NCBI GenBank assembly: GCA_036752465.1
Contig: DAIOSQ010000063.1
Coordinates: 1-11,738 of the forward strand
Length of the DNA stretch: 11,738 nt
Source of the DNA: DAIOSQ01 sp036752465
GTDB lineage: Bacteria; Pseudomonadota; Gammaproteobacteria; Legionellales; Legionellaceae
Direction of reading: 5' to 3'
A program made the position numbers and the translations under genes. Numbering within the stretch: the first letter of the stretch is position 1; each line of letters starts with the position of its first letter. The notes under the pieces are model-generated. The model was not told the origin of the DNA and searched no databases. It was given only the letters and a program-made list of their open reading frames with translations. Positions 6,540-11,738 of this stretch are shown one piece after another.

Positions 6540-7949
6540 ATGAACGTACACAGCATGTTAGAGCAAATAAAAAAACTAGATGTTAAATTTATTGACTTGC
6601 GATTTACGGATACGCGCGGTAGAGAACAACATATCACCATACCCGCTTCACAAGTGAATCAGGATTTACTGGAAAGTGGTAAAATGATCGATGGTTCATC
6701 TTTCAAAGGCTGGCAGAAAATACATCAATCTGACTTGGCTTTAAAATTAGAACCCGAAACCGCACTGTTGGATCCATTCTATCAAGACAATACTTTATTT
6801 ATTCGCTGTAACGTCGTTGATCCACAAACTATGTTGGGGTATGACCGGGATCCACGATCACTTGCCTTGCGCGCAGAAACTTATCTAAAATCTACCGGGA
6901 TTGCTGATGAAGTCTATTTTGGCCCGGAGCCAGAGTTTTTTATTTTTGATGATGTGCGCTGGGAAACGAGCATGCGCGGATCATTTTATAGAATCGATTC
7001 CGAAGAAGGTCAGTGGAATTCTGGCACACAAATAGACGGCGGCAATATTGGCCACAGGCCTTGTATCAAAGGAGGCTATTTTCCAGTTCCTCCCGTTGAC
7101 TCATCGCAAGACATTCGCTCGGCTATTTGTCAGACCTTAGAAAACATGGGTATTGTGGTTGAGGCGCATCATCACGAAGTTGCTACCGCCAATCAATGCG
7201 AGGTCGCGACCCGTTTTAATTCGTTAACCAAAAAAGCGGACGAATTACAAATTTTGAAGTATGTGGTGCATAATGTCGCACATAACTATGGCAAAACGGC
7301 GACTTTTATGCCTAAACCGTTGGTGGGCGACAATGGCAGTGGTATGCATTGTCACCAATCATTGGTGAAAAATGGTGTCAATCTTTTCAGCGGTGATCAA
7401 TATGCTGGCTTATCAGAAACAGCGCTGTATTATATCGGCGGGATTATCAAGCATGCGCGCGCACTTAATGCGTTTACTAATCCAGCCACCAATAGCTATA
7501 AGCGGCTAGTACCTGGGTTTGAGGCTCCGGTGTTATTGGCGTATTCAGCACGCAATCGTTCTGCTGCTATTCGCATTCCACATGTGAATAATCCCAAAGC
7601 CCGCAGAATCGAGGTTCGTTTTCCAGATCCTACCGCAAATCCATATTTGGCGTTTGCTGCCATGATGTTGGCAGGCATTGATGGCATTGAAAACAAAATC
7701 CATCCTGGGGATCCTATCGATAAAGATTTGTATGATTTGCCACCTGAAGAATTAAAAGATGTACCTACTGTTTCAGCATCATTAGAGCAAGCCGTTGATC
7801 ATTTGCGTGCTGATCATGACTTTCTGTTGCAAGGCGATGTATTCAGTAAAAGCTATCTCGATTCGTATATTGCTTTGCGTGAAGAGGAAGTTGCACAAGT
7901 TCGTAGCTTGGTACATCCGTATGAGTTTGAGTTGTATTATAGCAATTGA
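6540..7949 (+). CDS. glnA: Type I glutamine synthetase GlnA
   Basis: Cytosolic dodecameric enzyme that makes glutamine from glutamate, ammonia and ATP. From ATG 6540 it is 469 aa, exactly the E. coli length, and collinear with it. Seen: VKFIDLRFTD and DGSSFKGW in the N-terminal beta-grasp domain, FGPEPEFFIFDD with the metal-binding Glu pair, EAHHHEVATANQCEV, the ATP/glutamate region GSGMHCHQSL, NSYKRLVPGFEAP, RNRSAAIRIP and the metal-ligand segment RRIEVRFPDPTANPY. Tyr398 (TAT at 7731-7733) lies in LYDLPPEE, the adenylylation site of the GS-I beta subtype, so GlnE/GlnD-type control is expected from genes elsewhere. A GTG at 6537 directly precedes the ATG; AGGGGAG (6528-6534) is spaced 5 nt from the ATG, favouring 6540. 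It is divergent from gspF. Confidence 0.98.
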   Translation: MNVHSMLEQIKKLDVKFIDLRFTDTRGREQHITIPASQVNQDLLESGKMIDGSSFKGWQKIHQSDLALKLEPETALLDPFYQDNTLFIRCNVVDPQTMLGYDRDPRSLALRAETYLKSTGIADEVYFGPEPEFFIFDDVRWETSMRGSFYRIDSEEGQWNSGTQIDGGNIGHRPCIKGGYFPVPPVDSSQDIRSAICQTLENMGIVVEAHHHEVATANQCEVATRFNSLTKKADELQILKYVVHNVAHNYGKTATFMPKPLVGDNGSGMHCHQSLVKNGVNLFSGDQYAGLSETALYYIGGIIKHARALNAFTNPATNSYKRLVPGFEAPVLLAYSARNRSAAIRIPHVNNPKARRIEVRFPDPTANPYLAFAAMMLAGIDGIENKIHPGDPIDKDLYDLPPEELKDVPTVSASLEQAVDHLRADHDFLLQGDVFSKSYLDSYIALREEEVAQVRSLVHPYEFELYYSN

Positions 7950-7981
7950 GTCTCCCACGCCGCATGTTTTCAATATATGCC

Positions 7982-8019
7982 ATGTGTTGTGCGTCATGTG
8001 CAGTGAACGCACAATATAT
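7982..8019 (+). repeat. Long stem-loop in the glnA 3' region
   Basis: TTGTGCGT (7987-7994) and ACGCACAA (8007-8014) are perfect 8-bp inverted repeats around a 12-nt loop. The stem extends outward to 7982/8019 with A-U pairs and two G-U wobbles, giving about 13 pairs. It starts 33 nt after the glnA stop. No T-run follows, so it may stabilise the glnA 3' end or be part of a processed RNA rather than a standard terminator. Confidence 0.45.
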
Positions 8020-8083
8020 CCCTGTGAACGCTGGAATGCGTATATACCTCCTGCAGATCTGAAGTTGCTAAGTGTGTCGCCAG

Positions 8084-8100
8084 CTTAAGATTTTCATAAG
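8084..8100 (+). promoter_or_regulatory. PmrA-box-like direct repeat upstream of the 498-aa gene
   Basis: The 17-bp sequence CTTAAGATTTTCATAAG is a direct repeat CTTAAG-N5-CATAAG. It matches the PmrA consensus YTTAAK-N5-YTTAAK at 11 of 12 defined positions, and the form I recall for Legionella and Coxiella (cTTAA-N2-TT-N2-cTTAA) with one mismatch. It ends 10 nt before the -10 hexamer, so it overlaps the -35 region, where PmrA activates. In Legionella and Coxiella, PmrA controls many Dot/Icm effector genes. The match is seen; regulation is inferred. Confidence 0.5.
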
Positions 8101-8107
8101 GTTCCAG

Positions 8108-8116
8108 TGCTATAGT
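8108..8116 (+). promoter_or_regulatory. Extended -10 promoter element of the 498-aa gene
   Basis: TGC at 8108-8110 followed by TATAGT at 8111-8116 gives a good extended -10 (5 of 6 in the hexamer). No -35 hexamer is present; the PmrA-like repeat sits there instead, as expected for an activator-dependent promoter. Transcription would start near 8123, leaving a leader of about 24 nt. Confidence 0.5.
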
Positions 8117-8146
8117 ATTCATATCTCTTGATAGTGTGGATACCCC

Positions 8147-9643
8147 ATGAAGGACGCGGTCATCGCTCAGTCGCAAAGTATGTTCGATAAAGCTATGGTT
8201 TTTCTAAGAGCAAGCACCTGTAAGCTCTTAAGCAGCCGAGACCAGCTACCGATTAACTTAGCATCTCGTACGATTTATGTATGGTATAACGCTATACAGC
8301 AGCAATGGTGCTATCACTACCGTGTGTTGCCGGGTATGGTCATAGATGGCCATTTTGACAAGTTGCTAGATAGACAGGTCATACGCGCATTGCAGCAGAT
8401 ACAACCACAGTCGGATCTGCCGGTAGATATCACCGTAAATCTTGGCGCAGCAGTTATCGATCGTATGAGTGCTGCTTATTTGCAATTGTCTATGGGCGAT
8501 CAAAGCGCGTTGCTTGAGTATATCGAACGCACGTGGCCGTTCAAGGAATCGATGCGGTCTGCAGAGCAAACCTTGACGATCGTTCAGGCACTATTGCAAG
8601 CAGACCCTTTGCCAGATCAGCGCTACGCAGTTGCAGCAGAAGAATTTCGGCTGAAAACATTTCCAGCATTATTGGCCAAGTACACGACGCATCAGGATGA
8701 AAAAACTCCGTTTAAATGCCACCGTATGGTGCAATATATGCTCGCGAGCCTGGCGTATATCCATGGTTATCAGGGTGAAGATCTGCCTATAGCAAGCGAT
8801 TCGCTTTTATGCGCGCGCGGATTATCTAGTCTGCTTTTATATCGTCATATAGGACTGCAGTTTCCTAATACGAACCTAAGCTTGTTGAGCAAATACTATC
8901 AACATGACACCAAAGCGCTTACTGTCTCCGAAATTCTAACAATTATTGCTTTACTCAATTCGCTATCAAGCAACGAAATTGGAACCGATGAGCCAGATCT
9001 CTTATTTCAACAATTAAACGCCAGCGCTGGACATGCGGTGTTGAATGCTATACATACCCATCGTCGCTTATTGATTTTACACCTGGGTAGTTGCTTGCAA
9101 GAAATGGACATGCACGAGACAGTCGCCTATAAAAACCATCTTTTTGCAGAATTACCGCCGTTGTATGAAGTCTTGGTCACGCTGGATAGTTCTTCGAGAG
9201 CGCTGGTGATTGCCTTGCTCGGTAGTAGTATTGGCAAATTTATCCAAGATGCAACTCAATTGTTACGGGTCTTGCATCTACTCAAACAAGACCTACCGGT
9301 GGCAGAGGTGTTATTAAAAAACTTGTCATCAGCTGCTTGGGTAGAGCATATTTTTTATTCACGCGAGGCCTGCAAGCAAGTTCTGGAAGAGGCCCCAGAA
9401 CCTTTCAGGCAAAAGCTTGCGCATAGTATGTTTGCTGATGCGAATCAAAATCTTGGGAGTGTACGTGATCACTGCATGTATCTATTGCAGGAATTGCCTA
9501 GGTTTAAACCGCTGCTGCGCAACACTTTGATGTCCGCAGCAAACTTGGACAAAAGCAGCGCCGGCTTCGATATAGATGAGTTGTTGACACACCTGAATAC
9601 GGATGATGACAGCGGGTTTGATTGGCAAAAAAGCCTACGGTAG
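8147..9643 (+). CDS. Hypothetical protein, 498 aa; candidate type IVB effector
   Basis: I do not recognise a family. The frame is long, has a promoter-like sequence upstream, starts at an ATG with weak GTGGA 7 nt before it, and is the only long frame here, so it is very likely real. The product is soluble-looking with no signal peptide. A beta-like segment near 41-60 (TIYVWYNAIQQQWCYHYRV) is followed by mostly amphipathic helices rich in Leu, Ala and Gln (about 105-465), with recurring LL pairs suggestive of an alpha-solenoid or bundle. The last 25 residues are acidic: FDIDELL near 474-480, three Asp at 486-488, and an end at SLR. It could be a Dot/Icm effector, supported by the PmrA-like box and acidic tail, or a lineage-specific cytosolic protein. 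It converges on the 317-aa gene with a 32-bp gap. Confidence 0.8.
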   Translation: MKDAVIAQSQSMFDKAMVFLRASTCKLLSSRDQLPINLASRTIYVWYNAIQQQWCYHYRVLPGMVIDGHFDKLLDRQVIRALQQIQPQSDLPVDITVNLGAAVIDRMSAAYLQLSMGDQSALLEYIERTWPFKESMRSAEQTLTIVQALLQADPLPDQRYAVAAEEFRLKTFPALLAKYTTHQDEKTPFKCHRMVQYMLASLAYIHGYQGEDLPIASDSLLCARGLSSLLLYRHIGLQFPNTNLSLLSKYYQHDTKALTVSEILTIIALLNSLSSNEIGTDEPDLLFQQLNASAGHAVLNAIHTHRRLLILHLGSCLQEMDMHETVAYKNHLFAELPPLYEVLVTLDSSSRALVIALLGSSIGKFIQDATQLLRVLHLLKQDLPVAEVLLKNLSSAAWVEHIFYSREACKQVLEEAPEPFRQKLAHSMFADANQNLGSVRDHCMYLLQELPRFKPLLRNTLMSAANLDKSSAGFDIDELLTHLNTDDDSGFDWQKSLR

Positions 9644-9669
9644 CTTTGCCTATATATTGGCGTGACTTC

Positions 9670-9683
9670 GCGGGTCTACCCGC
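9670..9683. terminator. GC hairpin between the convergent genes, possible bidirectional terminator
   Basis: GCGGG (9670-9674) and CCCGC (9679-9683) form a perfect 5-bp stem with a 4-nt loop, located where the 498-aa and 317-aa genes converge. It includes the TAG stop codon (9676-9678) of the 317-aa gene. Neither strand has a T-run after the stem, so intrinsic termination would be weak. Confidence 0.3.
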
Positions 9684-10629
9684 CTAATTGCGGTGTTTGC
9701 TGTGCCTCTGAAGCTAAGGTAGGCTCACTGAGGTTTTCTCTCAGCGTTTTAAGTTGGTCTTCGATAACTTGCGCATTGCCGTTGAACTCTTTGGTCAATT
9801 CAATGGAGCATGTTAAAATGCTGTCCTTGAGAAAACTATCCAGCATTTGGGGTGCATGGTGGTGCGTTTCCGAATTTTGCTCAGCTGTTATTTTTTGTCT
9901 ATCTTTTTCATCCGTCAGTTTAGTCTGTGATTCCTGTTCTTTCAGCAATGTTTGATTGTTTTGATTCATCTCCTCAGTCGTGAGTTCTTTGATCACTTCT
10001 TTTTTTATCCGTAAGTTTCTCCAAAAAGGTAAATTCTTATTAAAAGGACTTGTGGTGTTGAGCGCTGTAAGAGATGGTGCTTGATTGGTCAGTGGTTGTG
10101 ACCTTACACCTCGTGGTCTAGGGACGCTAATAGGCTGTGGCCGTGGTGTAGGGGCATTTGCATTCGCAGGAGCACTCGCCATGGTAGGCGCATTTGTGGT
10201 TGTAGCAGCAGCCGGGGGTATCGATGGTGTGGGTGTTGCTGCTGCCGCATCTTCTTGACGATTTTGCTGTATGGCACTGCTGCGCCTGCTTGGATTTAGC
10301 AAGGATTGATTATAGGCTTGCGTAATCAATCCTTTTGCCTGCGTTAATGTGTTGCTGATGAGTTGGTTGTTTTTGAAACAGATAGCCAAATGTCCAGTTA
10401 GTGCGTCACTGGCGCGATTTTCTGAGTCTATCAGGTCGTCTATTTTTTTTAAGGGTGTGACGTCTAGTAATTTGATTTGTGCTTGGATGCTATGCAGTAA
10501 GGGGGTGAAACGCTCTGCAAAATCAGGACCATATTCATGTAATTGCTGCTGCAGTTTGCGCAATACACCTTGGTTTTCATCAAGACCTTGGGCTATATTG
10601 TTGAGTTGCTGCTTAATTGCTGTTTGCAT
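9676..10629 (-). CDS. Hypothetical protein, 317 aa; candidate type IVB effector
   Basis: No family is recognised. The architecture is clear. Residues 1-110 are helical with coiled-coil-like stretches (QQLNNIAQGLDENQGVLRKLQQQL). About 127-185 is a low-complexity Ala/Pro/Thr/Asn linker, probably disordered. About 204-300 is highly charged and helical (KKEVIKELTTEEMNQ; VIEDQLKTLRENL). The C-terminus has Glu at -20, -16 and -10 and Leu at -3, resembling the Glu-rich tail with a hydrophobic residue at -3/-4 described for Dot/Icm substrates. There is no signal peptide or membrane span. The ATG at 10629 has TAGG about 7 nt upstream, inside the loop of a perfect inverted repeat. It is divergent from murI and convergent with the 498-aa gene. 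A Pro-rich structural or scaffold protein is an alternative. Confidence 0.78.
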   Translation of the reverse strand: MQTAIKQQLNNIAQGLDENQGVLRKLQQQLHEYGPDFAERFTPLLHSIQAQIKLLDVTPLKKIDDLIDSENRASDALTGHLAICFKNNQLISNTLTQAKGLITQAYNQSLLNPSRRSSAIQQNRQEDAAAATPTPSIPPAAATTTNAPTMASAPANANAPTPRPQPISVPRPRGVRSQPLTNQAPSLTALNTTSPFNKNLPFWRNLRIKKEVIKELTTEEMNQNNQTLLKEQESQTKLTDEKDRQKITAEQNSETHHHAPQMLDSFLKDSILTCSIELTKEFNGNAQVIEDQLKTLRENLSEPTLASEAQQTPQLGG

Positions 10630-10646
10630 GATTAACCTATTTAATC
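10630..10646 (-). repeat. Perfect palindrome over the ribosome-binding site of the 317-aa gene
   Basis: On the minus strand GATTAA-ATAGG-TTAATC lies immediately before the ATG: 6-bp perfect arms around a 5-nt loop carrying the only Shine-Dalgarno-like sequence (TAGG). It could be an operator for a dimeric repressor or an RNA hairpin presenting or hiding the ribosome-binding site. The arms are A/T-rich, so an RNA stem would be weak. Confidence 0.45.
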
Positions 10647-10662
10647 ACGGTCCTTATTCTAC

Positions 10663-10671
10663 AGTATAGCA
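10663..10671 (-). promoter_or_regulatory. Extended -10 promoter element of the 317-aa gene
   Basis: On the minus strand TGC (10671-10669) precedes TATACT (10668-10663), a good extended -10. No clear -35 and no PmrA-like box are seen upstream. Transcription would begin near 10656, giving a leader of about 27 nt that contains the palindrome before the ATG. The rest of the gap to murI (up to 10813) shows no convincing murI promoter. Confidence 0.45.
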
Positions 10672-10813
10672 CAGCCTGCTATGCCAATTTACAGTGCTTG
10701 AGCGCACTTTGCCCACTTTCCCTGGTAGCCAATGGCCTTTTTTACTGCTAAGCTTTGAAGCAAAACGGCAGTCCTGAATGATGCCGGTCAACATTAATTT
10801 TTGGTGCGGCAAG

Positions 10814-11617
10814 ATGGACAAAAAATCATTTCCAATTGGAGTTTTTGACTCAGGCATGGGTGGTTTGACGGTGTTAAAAGCCTTAATGGGCGAGTTGCCA
10901 CACGAGTCGTTTATTTATTTGGGGGATACCGCGAGGTTACCTTATGGTACCAAAAGTAAAGACACGGTCGAGCAGTATGCCATTCAAATGGCGAGGCTGT
11001 TGGTAGAACGCGGCATCAAAGCCTTAGTGATTGCATGCAATACGGCAACTACAGCAGCACTGCCCCATTTGCAACGCATGCTGGCTGATATTCCAGTGAT
11101 AGGTGTGGTTGCTCCTGGAGCTCAAGCAGCACTGCAGGCCACGCACAATAACCGCATTGTGGTACTGGCGACAGAGACAACCATTGCATCGCAAGCGTAT
11201 CAGCTCATCATCACCCAGCAGCAACCAGACGCTTTGTTACATGTGCGCGCATGCAACGTATTGGTAGCTTTGGCAGAAGAAGGGATGATCGATAATGCGA
11301 TTGCCAAAGCGGCATTACAGCACTATCTGCAAGGTGTCACGGATGAAGATACTGTGCTTTTAGGATGTACGCATTTTCCTGTATTTAAACCAATGATACA
11401 ATCACTGCTGCCGCACCAGGTTAACTTAGTTGATGCTGCGGATGCCACCGCCAAGGCGCTCAAAAATATCTTGCTTGCGCATGATTTGTTGCACCCCATG
11501 GCTGCAGCACGTATTCAATATCTGGTAACGGACTCTGTTAGACGTTTTCAACAAGTAGGGCAAATTTTTTTACATACGCCGTTGCAAGCGCAGCAGATAG
11601 AACTGATTGATGCCTAG
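10814..11617 (+). CDS. murI: Glutamate racemase MurI
   Basis: Cytosolic cofactor-independent racemase that turns L-glutamate into D-glutamate for peptidoglycan. From ATG 10814 the product is 267 aa, the usual length. Seen: PIGVFDSGMGGLTVL with the conserved Asp12, YLGDTARLPYGTKS, the first catalytic cysteine in ACNTATT (Cys75), the second in LGCTHFP (Cys185) with His187, and LVDAADATA. The segment LATETTIAS stands where many homologues read GTxxTI. The frame is open from ATGs at 10778 and 10781, but family members start close to the PIGVFDSG strand and those upstream ATGs have no ribosome-binding site. The chosen ATG has only a weak GGTG about 7 nt upstream. The gene is divergent from the 317-aa gene, with 184 bp between them. 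Confidence 0.96.
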   Translation: MDKKSFPIGVFDSGMGGLTVLKALMGELPHESFIYLGDTARLPYGTKSKDTVEQYAIQMARLLVERGIKALVIACNTATTAALPHLQRMLADIPVIGVVAPGAQAALQATHNNRIVVLATETTIASQAYQLIITQQQPDALLHVRACNVLVALAEEGMIDNAIAKAALQHYLQGVTDEDTVLLGCTHFPVFKPMIQSLLPHQVNLVDAADATAKALKNILLAHDLLHPMAAARIQYLVTDSVRRFQQVGQIFLHTPLQAQQIELIDA

Positions 11618-11626
11618 CCGGGGCAT
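11610..11626 (+). terminator. Weak candidate terminator at the end of murI
   Basis: ATGCC (11610-11614) and GGCAT (11622-11626) form a 5-bp stem around a 7-nt loop that contains the murI stop codon, followed by TGTTT. It is short and its T-run is poor, so it is only a candidate. Confidence 0.25.
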
Positions 11627-11632
11627 TGTTTC

Positions 11633-11738
11633 CTATGATTCAAAGATGATAACTCCATAAACAAGCCCATCTTGCACCATTGCTTTCTGCCTCACCGTTG
11701 GTTGATGCGTGGTGCATTGCAAGCCCTGCAACTCCGGC
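11633..11738 (-). CDS. Partial C-terminus of an unidentified gene
   Basis: On the minus strand, a frame entering from the right edge stays open for about 34 codons and ends at TAG (11635-11633). Its end, QKAMVQDGLVYGVIIFES, looks like natural protein. A second minus-strand frame is also open to a TGA nearer the edge but gives a less protein-like sequence. If real, the gene converges on murI with a 15-bp gap. Too little is present to name a family. Confidence 0.4.
   Translation of the reverse strand, partial: PELQGLQCTTHQPTVRQKAMVQDGLVYGVIIFES

Larger units (their letters stand above)
7950..8146. other. 197-bp intergenic region between glnA and the 498-aa gene
   Basis: This gap has no convincing coding frame. 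It holds a long imperfect hairpin (7982-8019), an 8-bp direct repeat GTGAACGC at 8003-8010 and 8024-8031 (21-bp period), a PmrA-box-like element (8084-8100) and an extended -10 (8108-8116). No classical GC-stem plus T-run terminator for glnA was found, so some read-through into the downstream gene is possible. Confidence 0.6.

Noticed and set aside
7795..8088. Plus-strand open frame overlapping the glnA end and running into the intergenic region
   Set aside because: Most of it is glnA in another frame, and the remainder covers the stem-loop and repeat region; no start signal.
9662..9955. Plus-strand open frame of 97 codons opposite the 317-aa gene
   Set aside because: The minus-strand frame is three times longer, has a promoter-like sequence and an interpretable domain layout; the plus frame is Cys/Ser-rich noise.
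10074..10249. Ala/Pro/Thr-rich segment as a TonB-like periplasm-spanning region
   Set aside because: There is no N-terminal membrane anchor or signal sequence, and no TonB C-terminal motif follows.
1..11738. CRISPR arrays, tRNA or rRNA genes, insertion sequences, riboswitches, phage attachment sites
   Set aside because: No spaced repeats, cloverleaf arms, transposase frames or terminal inverted repeats were found on either strand.

Overview
The window looks like chromosome from a gammaproteobacterium, and the mix of genes suggests the order Legionellales (Legionella/Coxiella/Aquicella/Berkiella-like). Reasons: HemE, YheT and GlnA read as gammaproteobacterial proteins. A type II secretion operon with the split order gspFGHIJK, lacking C, D and E, lies head-to-head with glnA, an arrangement I recall from Legionella (lspFGHIJK). 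Two unrecognised genes look like candidate Dot/Icm (type IVB) effectors, and one has a PmrA-box-like element over its promoter. The taxonomic call is inference; no rRNA or other marker is present.

Layout. 1-293 (-): 5' part of folB (dihydroneopterin aldolase), cut by the left edge. 367-2429 (+): hemE (uroporphyrinogen decarboxylase) and a yheT-type alpha/beta hydrolase, joined by an ATGA stop/start overlap. 2422-6442 (-): gspF-gspG-gspH-gspI-gspJ-gspK, the inner-membrane platform protein plus all five pseudopilins, tightly packed with short overlaps; its end overlaps the end of yheT by 8 bp. 6540-7949 (+): glnA, type I glutamine synthetase with the adenylylatable Tyr398. 8147-9643 (+) and 9676-10629 (-): a convergent pair of genes I cannot assign to any family (498 and 317 aa), each with its own promoter-like sequence. 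10814-11617 (+): murI (glutamate racemase). 11633-11738 (-): probable C-terminal end of another gene, cut by the right edge.

How the genes work together. folB, hemE, glnA and murI are housekeeping genes for folate, heme, nitrogen assimilation and peptidoglycan D-glutamate. The gsp operon makes the pseudopilus and its inner-membrane base; the secretin, ATPase and GspC/L/M must be encoded elsewhere. The accessory part is about 2.5 kb between glnA and murI. The 498-aa gene is preceded by a near-match to the PmrA box (11 of 12 defined bases of YTTAAK-N5-YTTAAK), 10 nt upstream of an extended -10. The 317-aa gene encodes a helical/disordered/helical protein with a Glu-rich C-terminus and Leu at -3. 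This is the most likely place for something undescribed. No tRNA, rRNA, CRISPR array, insertion sequence or riboswitch was seen. No gap between genes exceeds 200 bp.
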